The translations under genes were made by a program, and so were the position numbers. DNA of 64,000 bases from Viridibacterium sediminicola (lineage in GTDB: Bacteria; Pseudomonadota; Gammaproteobacteria; Burkholderiales; Rhodocyclaceae), in contig NZ_JBDIVE010000003.1 of the NCBI RefSeq assembly GCF_039631295.1, positions 62,001 through 126,000 of the forward strand. Direction: 5' to 3'. Shown piece by piece: positions 11,641 to 19,974 of the stretch (the stretch's first letter is position 1; the number at the start of each line of letters is the position of its first letter). The notes below the pieces were generated by a model. The model saw only the letters and a program-made list of their open reading frames with translations, made no database searches and was not told the DNA's origin.

Positions 11641-12645
11641 ATGAAGCACTTGCCTGTCATTGCAGTCACCAGCGGTGAGCCGGCCGGCATCGGGCCTGAG
11701 CTGTGCAGCAGCCTGGTTTCCGCAGCCTGGCCAGCGCAGCTGGTCATCGTCGGCGATGCCGAGCTGATTGCCGCACGTGCGGCGGCCATCGGTCGGCCGC
11801 TCAGCGTGCGCCACTTCGAGCCAGGCCGTGCGCCTGCGCCCGGCGTGCTGGACGTACTGCATGTGCCGCTCGCCGTGCCCGCTCAGCCAGGTCAGCTTGA
11901 TGTACGCAATGCCGGCTATGTGCTGGCGACCCTCGATGCGGCGATTGATGGCTGCCTGTCCGGCAGCTTTGCCGCAATGGTCACGGCGCCGGTGCAGAAA
12001 AGCGTCATCAACGATGCAGGTATCGCCTTCTCGGGCCATACCGAATACCTTGCCGAGCGCACCGCCACCGCCCGCGTGGTGATGATGCTGGCGGGCCAGT
12101 ACGGCGCCGCACGCAACTGGCTGCGCGTGGCCTTGGCGACGACCCATCTGCCTTTGTCGGCGGTGCCGCAGGCGCTCACCCCGGCCATGCTTGAAGAAGT
12201 GCTGCAGATCCTGCACGCCGATTTGCGCGACAAGTTCGGTCTGGCCCAGCCGCGCATCCTGGTTGCTGGCCTTAATCCGCATGCTGGCGAAGGCGGTCAC
12301 ATGGGGCGCGAGGAAATCGATGTCATCGAGCCCGTGCTGGCGCGTTTGCGTGCGCAAGGCATGCAGCTGATTGGTCCGCTGCCGGCCGACACGCTGTTCA
12401 CGCCGCATCAGCTTGAACGTGGCGATGCGGTGCTGGCGATGTATCACGATCAAGGTCTGCCGACCCTCAAGTTCGCCACCTTTGGTGGTGGCATCAATGT
12501 CACTTTGGGCTTGCCCATCATCCGCACTTCGGTCGATCACGGCACGGCGCTGGATCTGGCCGGTAGCGGCCGCGCCGATGCGGGCAGTCTGCATGCCGCC
12601 ATCGATTGCGCGCTGTCCATGCTCGGTGCAGCACCTGGAGCCTAG
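11641..12645 (+). CDS. pdxA: 4-hydroxythreonine-4-phosphate dehydrogenase
   Basis: PdxA oxidises 4-phosphohydroxy-L-threonine in the DXP-dependent pyridoxal phosphate pathway. The 334-residue product has the N-terminal TSGEPAGIGPEL signature. Metal-ligand histidines are visible in FSGHTEYLAE and AMYHDQGLPTLKF, and the GTALDLAGSG C-terminal block is intact. ATG 11641 follows the surA stop by 19 bases. Its TAG stop codon (12643-12645) is the first three bases of the inverted-repeat element that follows. The C terminus ends where the family normally ends, so the insertion does not appear to truncate it. Confidence 0.97.
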   Translation: MKHLPVIAVTSGEPAGIGPELCSSLVSAAWPAQLVIVGDAELIAARAAAIGRPLSVRHFEPGRAPAPGVLDVLHVPLAVPAQPGQLDVRNAGYVLATLDAAIDGCLSGSFAAMVTAPVQKSVINDAGIAFSGHTEYLAERTATARVVMMLAGQYGAARNWLRVALATTHLPLSAVPQALTPAMLEEVLQILHADLRDKFGLAQPRILVAGLNPHAGEGGHMGREEIDVIEPVLARLRAQGMQLIGPLPADTLFTPHQLERGDAVLAMYHDQGLPTLKFATFGGGINVTLGLPIIRTSVDHGTALDLAGSGRADAGSLHAAIDCALSMLGAAPGA

Positions 12646-12935
12646 GGCGTGTTCATAGTAGGCGAGGGGATTGCGTTGAGGACTATGGCTTGCGGGACAA
12701 GGCGTGCGACGCGGTGCGGGGTCTTGGTGATCAATGAGCCCCCGCACCAGGAGCCTCAGTGGTTACATGCGGCAGTAGCGCAGGCCATAGTCCTCAACCC
12801 GAAGGGCTCGGACGAAATGGGCGCATGGCTGCGTTGCGGCGACTCGCCAGGAGACTACCCTGCCAGCGTCGCCGCGCCTTGCCCTGCACCCATTGCGTAC
12901 GAGCGCAAGCCCTCGCCTACTGTGAACACGCCCTA
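12643..12935. mobile_element. MITE-like element with 26 bp terminal inverted repeats and nested palindromes
   Basis: The left end at 12643-12668 and the right end at 12910-12935 are inverted copies matching at 25 of 26 positions; both begin with tagggcgtgttca when read inward. Inside lies a second inverted pair of 19 bases (12676-12694 and 12779-12797, 18/19). There is also a perfect 9 bp hairpin ggtgcgggg (12713-12721 with 12740-12748). A weaker long-range pair joins 12698-12712 and 12866-12881. No transposase is encoded. TA at each outer edge fits a TA target duplication. The outer 19 bases recur at 44502-44520 beside an IS5-family transposase remnant, so this is probably a non-autonomous element mobilised by that family. 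Confidence 0.75.
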
Positions 12936-13841
12936 ATGAATCGTCGTCGTTTCTTGTCTGGCCTGTCGGCCTCTTTGCCGCTGCTGGCTGGCCTGTCGGC
13001 TTGTTCGGTGCTGGAGCGCAGCGACAAGCCGGAGCAACCCCCTGTCGCCTTGCCGCAGCCCAAGCCGCGGCCCAAACTCGCATTGGCTCTGGGCGGCGGC
13101 GCAGCGCGCGGCTTTGCCCATATCGGCGTGATCAAGGCCCTGGAAACCAGTGGTATCAAGCCGGACATCGTGGTCGGTACCAGTGCCGGCGCGATTGTCG
13201 GCAGTCTGTATGCCTCGGGGATCGATGCTTTTGCTTTGCAGAAGCTGGCTGGCCAGCTGGATGAAAGCGCGTTCACCGAATGGGCGCTTTTCGATCGCGG
13301 CCTGCTCAAGGGCGAGTCAATCGAACGCTTCGTCAATCAGCAAGTCGGCAATCGCCCGATCGAGCAGCTCAAGCGGCGCTTTGCGGCGGTGGCGACGGAT
13401 CTGGCCAATGGCGAGATGATGGTCTTCGGCCAGGGCAATACCGGCCTGGCGGTGCGGGCCTCGGCCACTGTGCCGGGTGTCTTCGCGCCGACCCTGATCC
13501 GTGGTCGCGAATATGTCGATGGCGGCCTGGTCAGTCCGATTCCGGTGCGCGCCGCGCGCCAGCTGGGCGCCGACGTGGTGATCGCCGTCGATATTTCTGC
13601 ACGCCCCTCGGGCAAGAAAAACGAGAGCAGTATCGACCTGATGCTCGATACCATCGCGATCATGGGGCGTACCATTGGCGAGCGCGAACTGGCCGAGGCC
13701 GATGTGGTGGTCCAGCCCGATCTGCGGGGACTGCCGGCCACCAATTTCCAGCAACGCAACGAAGCAATCCGGCAAGGCGAAATCGCCGGGTTCGCAGCAC
13801 TTGCACGTATCCGGGAGAAGCTCGCTGCGGCGAGCCACTGA
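12936..13841 (+). CDS. patatin-like phospholipase, predicted lipoprotein (RssA-like)
   Basis: The 301-residue protein carries the patatin hydrolase signatures: the glycine-rich oxyanion motif GGGAARGFAHIG (from residue 53), the nucleophile elbow GTSAG with Ser83, and the DGG motif with Asp195 completing the Ser-Asp dyad. The N terminus, with RRRFL at residues 3-7 then a hydrophobic stretch and lipobox LSAC with Cys23, predicts a lipoprotein that may use the Tat route. The start ATG abuts the right end of the inverted-repeat element. Any ribosome-binding site must therefore lie in the element itself, and none is obvious. The substrate is unknown. It lies between pdxA and rsmA, where a gene of this type is not standard. 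Confidence 0.85.
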   Translation: MNRRRFLSGLSASLPLLAGLSACSVLERSDKPEQPPVALPQPKPRPKLALALGGGAARGFAHIGVIKALETSGIKPDIVVGTSAGAIVGSLYASGIDAFALQKLAGQLDESAFTEWALFDRGLLKGESIERFVNQQVGNRPIEQLKRRFAAVATDLANGEMMVFGQGNTGLAVRASATVPGVFAPTLIRGREYVDGGLVSPIPVRAARQLGADVVIAVDISARPSGKKNESSIDLMLDTIAIMGRTIGERELAEADVVVQPDLRGLPATNFQQRNEAIRQGEIAGFAALARIREKLAAASH

Positions 13842-13842
13842 C

Positions 13843-14634
13843 ATGCCGCAAGGACATATCGCACGCAAGCGTTTTGGCCAGAACTTCCTCGTCGACCGCG
13901 AGATCATTGCCCGCATCATCGCCTCGATTGCGGCGCAGCCCAGCGATCATGTGGTCGAGATCGGCCCTGGCCTGGGCGCGCTGACCGCACCTTTGCTGGC
14001 CGCCTGCGGACATCTGCATGTGGTCGAGATCGACCGCGACCTGATTGCCCGCCTGCATCAGACCTATTCGCCGGCGCAGATCACGGTGCACGAGGGCGAT
14101 GCGCTGAAGTTCGATTTCGGCAGCCTGCCTGCGCCGCTGCGCGTGGTGGGAAACCTGCCCTACAACATCTCCACGCCGCTGCTGTTTCACCTCGCCGATT
14201 TTGCCGAGCGGGTACGCGACATGACCTTCATGCTGCAGAAGGAAGTCGTCGAGCGTATGGTTGCTGCGCCGGGCGACGAAGCCTACGGACGCTTGTCGGT
14301 GATGCTGCAATACCGCTTTGCGATGGCCAGCCTGTTCGACGTGCCGGGCGACGCTTTCCGGCCGGCGCCCAAGGTCACCTCGGCCATCGTGTATATGCGG
14401 CCTTTGCCGGTGGAGTCCCTGCAATGTCGAGATACGGCCTTGATGGGGCGCATCGTCACGGCGGCTTTCGGGCAGCGCCGCAAAACCCTGCGCAATACCC
14501 TGGCGGCCTGGCTTGTTGCGGAGGACTACACTCTGCTTGGCATTGATGCTGGCCAGCGTGGTGAGCGTTTGTCCGTCGAAGACTATGTGCGGATCGTGAA
14601 TCACGTGATCGGCCGCCAGCGCGATGTGAGTTGA
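13843..14634 (+). CDS. rsmA: 16S rRNA (adenine1518-N6/adenine1519-N6)-dimethyltransferase
   Basis: RsmA (KsgA) dimethylates two adjacent adenines near the 3' end of 16S rRNA during small-subunit maturation. The 263-residue product has the family start RKRFGQNFLVD, SAM-binding motif EIGPGLGALT, and the catalytic NLPYNIS block. ATG 13843 follows the upstream TGA by one base, suggesting coupled translation. The frame opens further upstream but overlaps the patatin gene. Linkage to pdxA and surA is the usual proteobacterial order. Confidence 0.97.
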   Translation: MPQGHIARKRFGQNFLVDREIIARIIASIAAQPSDHVVEIGPGLGALTAPLLAACGHLHVVEIDRDLIARLHQTYSPAQITVHEGDALKFDFGSLPAPLRVVGNLPYNISTPLLFHLADFAERVRDMTFMLQKEVVERMVAAPGDEAYGRLSVMLQYRFAMASLFDVPGDAFRPAPKVTSAIVYMRPLPVESLQCRDTALMGRIVTAAFGQRRKTLRNTLAAWLVAEDYTLLGIDAGQRGERLSVEDYVRIVNHVIGRQRDVS

Positions 14635-14726
14635 GTGCAAGATACGGGCTCTGAGGACATCTGCCACAACCCGTGTACGGAGCAGTGCTAAACTGCGGGA
14701 ATTGAATTTGTGCCTAGAAGCCTCTC

Positions 14727-15740
14727 ATGCCCTGTATTCTGGTTACCGGCGGTGCCGGTTATATCGGCAGTCATACCTGTGTTGAACTGCTCGCCGCTGG
14801 CTACGACGTTGTCGTGGTCGACAATCTCTGCAATAGCAAACCCGAAGCCTTGCGCCGTGTCGAAGCCATCGCCGGCCGCAAGCTGCGCGCTTTTCACCAG
14901 GTCGACGTCTGCGACCGCGCTGCGCTGAGCGAGGTCTTCTCGGCCCATCGCATCGATGCAGTAATTCATTTTGCGGCGCTCAAGGCGGTCGGTGAATCCG
15001 TCGCGCAACCGCTGCGCTACTACGGCAACAATATCGCCGGTACCGTGGTGCTGGCTGAGGTGATGGCCGCTGCCGGCGTCAAGACCTTTGTCTTCAGCTC
15101 GTCCGCCACCGTCTATGGCGATCCGGCCAGTGTGCCGATCAATGAAGATTTCCCGACCGGGCCGACCAACCCCTACGGTCGCACCAAGTGGATGATGGAG
15201 TACGTGCTGCGCGATCTGGCCGCCGCCGACCCCGCNNNNNNNNNNNNNNNNNNNNNNNNNNNNNNNNNNNNNNNNNNNNNNNNNNNNNNNNNNNNNNNNN
15301 NNNNNNNNNNNNNNNNNNNNNNNNNNNNNNNNNNTTTTGTCACCCAGGTGGCGGTCGGCAAGCGCGAAAAGCTCAGCGTTTTCGGCGATGATTACGCCAC
15401 GCCGGACGGTACCGGCGTGCGTGACTACATTCACGTCGTGGACCTCGCCGATGGTCACGTCAAGGCGCTGCAGCGTCTGGCGCAATCGCCTGGCGTGCTG
15501 ACCGTGAACCTGGGGACCGGGCGCGGCTATTCGGTGCTCGAAGTGGTCAAGGCGTTCGAAGCGGCCAGCGGGCGCAGCGTGCCTTACCAGATCGTTGCCC
15601 GCCGCCCTGGCGATGTCGCGCAGTGCTGGGCCGATCCGGCGCTGGCCGAGCGGGAGCTGGGCTGGCGCGCCACGCGCGGCCTCGACGACATGTGTGCAGA
15701 TTCCTGGCGTTGGCAGAGTGCCAACCCGGACGGTTATTGA
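14727..15740 (+). CDS. galE: UDP-glucose 4-epimerase (contains assembly gap)
   Basis: GalE interconverts UDP-glucose and UDP-galactose. The extended-SDR Rossmann motif TGGAGYIGSH is at the N terminus. The catalytic pair is visible as Ser in FSSSATVYGD and Tyr/Lys in NPYGRTKWMME. The C-terminal part GDDYATPDGTGVRDYIHVVDLADGH is typical. An internal run of 99 N removes the segment that normally holds RYFN and the substrate loop. The frame stays open across it, and the total of 337 residues equals the usual family length, so the gene is probably intact. A galE-manC pair suggests nucleotide-sugar supply for surface polysaccharide. Confidence 0.95.
   Translation: MPCILVTGGAGYIGSHTCVELLAAGYDVVVVDNLCNSKPEALRRVEAIAGRKLRAFHQVDVCDRAALSEVFSAHRIDAVIHFAALKAVGESVAQPLRYYGNNIAGTVVLAEVMAAAGVKTFVFSSSATVYGDPASVPINEDFPTGPTNPYGRTKWMMEYVLRDLAAADPXXXXXXXXXXXXXXXXXXXXXXXXXXXXXXXXXXFVTQVAVGKREKLSVFGDDYATPDGTGVRDYIHVVDLADGHVKALQRLAQSPGVLTVNLGTGRGYSVLEVVKAFEAASGRSVPYQIVARRPGDVAQCWADPALAERELGWRATRGLDDMCADSWRWQSANPDGY
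15236..15334. other. assembly gap (99 N) inside galE
   Basis: Positions 15236-15334 are all N. The gap replaces 33 codons within galE. By comparison with E. coli GalE, as remembered, the number of residues between the flanking conserved blocks is exactly that expected, so the gap size appears real rather than nominal. Confidence 0.97.
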
Positions 15741-15768
15741 TCTTAGAACTCTATAGAGGGATTTCTCC

Positions 15769-17211
15769 ATGTTGCAACCCGTCATTCTTTCCGGTGGTTC
15801 TGGCAGTCGTTTGTGGCCCCTGTCGCGCGAGCAATACCCCAAGCAGCTGCTGCCGCTGACGGCCGATGAAACACCGCTGCAGATCACCGCGACGCGCCTT
15901 AACGGCCTCAAGGATGTGGCCGTGGCTGAGCCGATTGTCGTCACCAACGAAGAGCACCGCTTCATCATTGCCGAGCAGCTGCGCCAGATTGGCAAGGCCA
16001 GTGAGCGCATCGTGCTCGAACCGGTGGGCCGCAATACGGCGCCGGCGCTGCAGCTGGCGGCGGTGGTGGCGCAACAGGAGGGCGGTGATCCGGTGCTGCT
16101 GGTGATGCCGGCCGATCACGTGGTCAGCGATGAAGCGGCCTTCTGCGCCGCGATCCAGGAAGGTTTCGCGCTGGCGCAAGCGGGCGCGCTGGTCACCTTC
16201 GGCGTGGTGCCGGATCGTCCCGAAACGGGCTACGGCTATATCCGCGTTGGTCAGGCCGTGAGCGGCGCAGCAAGTGCCAAGCAGCTGGCCGCTTTCGTCG
16301 AGAAACCGAATGCTGCGAAGGCGGCTGAATATGTGGCCAGCGGCGAGTTTCTGTGGAATAGCGGCATCTTCATGATGAAGGCCTCGGTCTGGCAAGCGGC
16401 CTTGCTGGCACTCAAGCCGCTGATCGCCAAGGCCGGCCTGGATGCCGTCGCAGGCGCCAAGCGCGATGCCGATTTCATCCGTGTCGACAAGGCGATTTTC
16501 GCTGCCTGTCCGTCTGACTCGATCGATTACGCCGTGATGGAAAAGCTCGGCGAGCACCCCGAACTGGGCGCAGCCATCGTGGTGCCGCTGGATGCCGGCT
16601 GGAACGATGTCGGCGCCTGGGACGCGCTGTGGGATGTCAGCAAGAAGGACGCGCAAGGCAATGTCACGCGTGGCGATGTGATGCTGCACGGCAGTGAAGA
16701 CAGCCTGGTGTTTGCCGGCAGCCGCCTGGTTGCCGCAGTCGGCGTCAAGGGTCTGGTCGTGGTCGAAACCCCGGATGCCGTGATGGTTGCCGACAAGGCG
16801 CATGCGCAGGATGTCAAAGCCATCGTCACGCGCCTCAAGGCAGAGGGCAAGACCCTGGCGCTCAACCATCGCAAGGTCTACCGTCCCTGGGGCTGGTACG
16901 ACTCGATCGACATGGGCCCGCGCTTCCAGGTCAAGCGCATCGTCGTCAATCCGGGCGCCAAGCTGAGCTTGCAGATGCACCATCACCGCGCCGAGCACTG
17001 GATCGTCGTCAGCGGTACGGCCGAAGTCACCAATGGTGACAAGGTGCTGCTGCTCTCCGAGAACCAGTCGACCTATATCCCGCTGGGCACGGTGCACCGT
17101 CTGGCCAATCCGGGCAAGCTGCCGCTGGAAATCATCGAGGTGCAGTCGGGCTCCTACCTGGGCGAAGACGACATCGTGCGTTTTGAAGATACCTACGGCC
17201 GTACAGCCTGA
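15769..17211 (+). CDS. manC: bifunctional mannose-1-phosphate guanylyltransferase / mannose-6-phosphate isomerase
   Basis: The 480-residue type II enzyme makes GDP-mannose for exopolysaccharide or LPS. The N-terminal nucleotidyltransferase domain has GGSGSRLWPLSR and FVEKPNAAKA, followed by NSGIF. The C-terminal cupin isomerase domain has QMHHHRAEHWIVVSGTA and STYIPLGTVHRLANPG, where the histidines form the metal site. Length is normal for the AlgA/XanB/ManC family. Start ATG 15769 is 29 bases after the galE stop, and a hairpin follows the stop codon. Confidence 0.95.
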   Translation: MLQPVILSGGSGSRLWPLSREQYPKQLLPLTADETPLQITATRLNGLKDVAVAEPIVVTNEEHRFIIAEQLRQIGKASERIVLEPVGRNTAPALQLAAVVAQQEGGDPVLLVMPADHVVSDEAAFCAAIQEGFALAQAGALVTFGVVPDRPETGYGYIRVGQAVSGAASAKQLAAFVEKPNAAKAAEYVASGEFLWNSGIFMMKASVWQAALLALKPLIAKAGLDAVAGAKRDADFIRVDKAIFAACPSDSIDYAVMEKLGEHPELGAAIVVPLDAGWNDVGAWDALWDVSKKDAQGNVTRGDVMLHGSEDSLVFAGSRLVAAVGVKGLVVVETPDAVMVADKAHAQDVKAIVTRLKAEGKTLALNHRKVYRPWGWYDSIDMGPRFQVKRIVVNPGAKLSLQMHHHRAEHWIVVSGTAEVTNGDKVLLLSENQSTYIPLGTVHRLANPGKLPLEIIEVQSGSYLGEDDIVRFEDTYGRTA

Positions 17212-17217
17212 GCGTAA

Positions 17218-17243
17218 GGGCCGCGCGTCGCGCGGCCCGATTT
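17218..17243 (+). terminator. hairpin after manC
   Basis: gggccgcgc (17218-17226) pairs with gcgcggccc (17230-17238) around a 3 nt loop. The following gattt is a weak T-run. It lies seven bases after the manC stop and fits a factor-independent terminator of modest strength. Confidence 0.6.
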
Positions 17244-17264
17244 GTGCAAGAAGTGGAGCGTGGC

Positions 17265-17630
17265 ATGAGCGAGCAGCGCAATGTTCTGGGTGGTCCGCTG
17301 ATGGCCTGCAGCTACGCCCCGCTGACCGGTTTTTTCCGCACTGGCTGCTGCGAGACCGATGCTTCGGACCGCGGTCTGCATGTTGTCTGCATCAAGGCGA
17401 CGGCAGGCTTTCTCGACTACAGCCGCCGCGTCGGCAATGATCTGTCCACGCCGCGCCCCGAATACCGCTTCCGCGGTGTGCAGCCGGGCGACCGCTGGTG
17501 CTTGTGCGCCTCACGCTGGCTGGAGGCGCATGAAGCCGGCGTGGCGCCGCCGGTGGTGCTTGAAGCCACCAATGAGGCGGTGCTGCAGCTGATTCCGCTC
17601 GAACTGCTGCGCGCCCACGCGCTGGCCTGA
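17265..17630 (+). CDS. DUF2237 family protein
   Basis: The 121-residue protein matches the DUF2237 pattern: NVLGGPLMACSYAPLTGFFRTGCCETD at the start, then GNDLSTPRPEYRFRGVQPGDRWCLCASRW, then PPVVLEATNEAVL. Cysteines in the GCC and WCLC segments are conserved in the family, but no biochemical role is established. ATG 17265 is preferred over the upstream GTG 17244 because GGAG lies six bases before it. The gene is convergent with the HDOD gene. Confidence 0.88.
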   Translation: MSEQRNVLGGPLMACSYAPLTGFFRTGCCETDASDRGLHVVCIKATAGFLDYSRRVGNDLSTPRPEYRFRGVQPGDRWCLCASRWLEAHEAGVAPPVVLEATNEAVLQLIPLELLRAHALA

Positions 17631-17641
17631 GCGCAGACGCC

Positions 17642-18781
17642 TCAGCTGAAGCTCAGGCGATCAGCGAAGGCCACCGATTCCAGCAAGACCCTGTTCACTT
17701 CACTGCTCGACAGTCCGAGCGCTTCGGTTTGCGTGCGCAAGGCATCCGGGCGGAAGCTTTCGCTGGCAACCGCCAGTTTCAGCAGCGGCGCATACGAGCC
17801 CTCGTTGCGCAGCAGCGCGTCGCCGATGGCTGGCGGCAGGTTCATTTGCGCCAGCACCGCGTCGAGCCGTGTGCCGAGCAGGATGTGCAGCAGCGAGAAG
17901 GCGCCGGTGATGAACAGATTGTCCAGTTCGCCCTTGGCAAAGAATTGCGCACCGAGCTTTTCCATGAAATGCCCGCGCGTGATCGCGGCCTGCATCACCG
18001 CAGGCGCGGTGGCGCTGCGACTGGCGGAGACCAGCAAGACCGACAGCCATTTGTTGAGCTTGTCCATGCCGAGGATGGTGACGGCGTGGCGGAACGACTG
18101 CACCTCGACCATCAGGCCGAAGGCAGCGGAGTTGATGTACTTGAGCAGCTGGTAGGAGAGCGTCACATCCTGCTTGAGCGCCGCTTCGACCTTGGCCACT
18201 TCGGCCTCCTCGCGAACCAGATTGAGGACGCGGATGATGCCGGCGTAGGACGGCGCCAGTTCCTTGGCGACCGGCACGCCATGCAGGAAGAACCAGCCCG
18301 CCGCCCCATCGTAGCCGCGTTGCACGGCCTGGCTGAAGGCCGGCAGATCGGGCAGCCCCCAGGCCAGGGACAGGCCGGGAACCGGGCCGGGCGAGGGTAG
18401 CTTGTTGGCATCGGCCATCACGAAACGGCAGTCGACATCAGCGGGCCATTGCGCGCCCGGCTGGTACCAGCTGAGCGCCAGCGGCATGCCGGAGGCGTTG
18501 AGCTGGGCGATCAGCGCCTGGGTTTGCGGATATTGCAGGGCCGGGCCGGGGATTTCGACCAGGGTGTTCTCGGGCGCTTGCCAGTTGAGCAGCTCGGCGG
18601 TGGGCACCAGCTTGCCCAGACTCACGAACACCAGACGCCCCTGCGGCCAGTCGGCACTCAGCTCATTCAGGGCGGCGGCGGCGGTCGCCACATCCGGCGC
18701 GTGAAAGATCAGGCGGTTGGCGGTGATGGCGCCTTGCTTGTTGATGACCGGCTCACGGGTGATAAGCACTCCGGCTGACAT
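17642..18781 (-). CDS. HDOD-domain signalling protein (EAL-HDOD/YuxH-like)
   Basis: The product is about 379 residues. The C-terminal half (roughly residues 170-370) is an HDOD domain, recognisable from VEAALKQDVTLSYQLLKYINSAAFG and HAVTILGMDKLNKWL. The N-terminal half resembles a degenerate EAL domain as in YuxH-type proteins: it has ITREPVINKQGAITANRLIF but lacks the intact catalytic signatures. Such proteins act in c-di-GMP-linked or stress signalling, usually as binding platforms rather than enzymes. ATG 18781 has GAGGAAA eight bases upstream. The frame extends to 18898 without support. Confidence 0.8.
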   Translation of the reverse strand: MSAGVLITREPVINKQGAITANRLIFHAPDVATAAAALNELSADWPQGRLVFVSLGKLVPTAELLNWQAPENTLVEIPGPALQYPQTQALIAQLNASGMPLALSWYQPGAQWPADVDCRFVMADANKLPSPGPVPGLSLAWGLPDLPAFSQAVQRGYDGAAGWFFLHGVPVAKELAPSYAGIIRVLNLVREEAEVAKVEAALKQDVTLSYQLLKYINSAAFGLMVEVQSFRHAVTILGMDKLNKWLSVLLVSASRSATAPAVMQAAITRGHFMEKLGAQFFAKGELDNLFITGAFSLLHILLGTRLDAVLAQMNLPPAIGDALLRNEGSYAPLLKLAVASESFRPDALRTQTEALGLSSSEVNRVLLESVAFADRLSFS

Positions 18782-18903
18782 GTTTGCGTTTCCTCGATGG
18801 CAGGTCTGGCCTGCCTGCTGCAAGCGGATCTTGCGATCCGTGTGGGTCGTCAGGGCCCGAGGCTTGCGTACCGGGCGCCGTGTGGCGCCGGTGTGCAAGG
18901 CAT

Positions 18904-19944
18904 TCAGGTGCTTTGCGTGTTATCGGCAGAGAACGTGAAAGCATCAGCAAAAAATGCGTCAGCCGACAATCGGCACTGCGTTACAAAGTCCTGGCGCGCG
19001 GCGTCGATCATCGCCGGCGCGCCACAGGCATAGACCTCGAAGGCGGAGAGGTCCGGCAGGTCGGCGATCACCGCCTGGTGCACCAGGCCGCTGCGGCCCG
19101 ACCAGCTGTCGGCGGGCGCATCGGAGAGCACCGGCACGTAGTGCAGGTCGATGCCCGCGTCGCTCGCCCAGCGCGTGGCCAGCTCGTGCTGGTAGAGGCC
19201 GTCGAGCGTGCGTGCGCCCCAGTAGAGGTGCATCGGCCGGCGAATGCCGCGCGCGATCATGTCTTCAATGATGCTCTTGATCGGTGCAAAGCCGGTGCCG
19301 CCGGCAAGGAAGACGATGGGCTTGTCACTCTCGCGCAGGTAGAAGCCGCCCAGCGGGCCTTCGATGCGCAGGATGTCGCGCTCCTTCATCGTGCCGAACA
19401 CCTGCTCGGTGAAGAAGCCGCCCGGTACATGGCGGATATGCAGTTCGATGGCTTCGCTCTGCTGTGGCGGATTAGCCAGCGAGAAACTGCGACGACGACC
19501 GCCCGGCAGCAGGAAGTCCACGTACTGGCCGGCGAGGAAGCGGAACGGGTCATTGGCCGGCAGCTTGAGGCTTACCACCATTACATCGGGCGCTGCCTTG
19601 CTGAGGCTTTGCACGCGGCAGGGCAGCTTGCGCACCGGGATGTCGGTGCTGCGGCGTACTTCGCGGCATTCCACCGTCAGGTCTGACAGCGGGCGGGCGC
19701 AACACATCAGTGCCATGCCCTGATCGCGCTCGGCCTGCGGCAGGGTATTGGCGGGCGAGCGGCCATGATCGACTTCACCGCTGAGCACGCGTGCCTTGCA
19801 GGCGCCGCAGGCGCCGTCCTTGCAGCCGTAGGGCATGATCAGTTCGGCATCGAGTGCCGATTGCAGCACCGAGGTATCGGCCTGGGCGCTGAACTGGTGG
19901 CCGGCGGGTTCGAGTTTGACGCTGAATGAGGCGGGTGAGGACAT
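18904..19944 (-). CDS. 2Fe-2S ferredoxin-type NAD(P)H-flavin oxidoreductase (CDP-glucoseen-reductase/AscD-like)
   Basis: The 346-residue electron-transfer protein has a plant-type ferredoxin domain first: Cys41, Cys46 and Cys49 in YGCKDGACGACKA, with a fourth cysteine in LMCCARP. An FAD-binding barrel (RRRSFSLANPP) and an NAD-binding domain (VFLAGGTGFAPIKSIIED, then VYACGAPAMIDAARQDF) follow. Betaproteobacteria commonly carry such a gene in a housekeeping context, annotated as CDP-6-deoxy-delta-3,4-glucoseen reductase. No deoxysugar pathway is nearby, so the electron acceptor is unknown. It is divergent from the SDR gene. Confidence 0.85.
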   Translation of the reverse strand: MSSPASFSVKLEPAGHQFSAQADTSVLQSALDAELIMPYGCKDGACGACKARVLSGEVDHGRSPANTLPQAERDQGMALMCCARPLSDLTVECREVRRSTDIPVRKLPCRVQSLSKAAPDVMVVSLKLPANDPFRFLAGQYVDFLLPGGRRRSFSLANPPQQSEAIELHIRHVPGGFFTEQVFGTMKERDILRIEGPLGGFYLRESDKPIVFLAGGTGFAPIKSIIEDMIARGIRRPMHLYWGARTLDGLYQHELATRWASDAGIDLHYVPVLSDAPADSWSGRSGLVHQAVIADLPDLSAFEVYACGAPAMIDAARQDFVTQCRLSADAFFADAFTFSADNTQST

Positions 19945-19974
19945 GATGAAATGGGGCGTGTGATAATCGGCTGA

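Noticed and set aside
12643..12935. Small protein-coding gene within the inverted-repeat element
   Set aside because: Short open frames exist on both strands, but they follow the palindromes and have no ribosome-binding site or family pattern.
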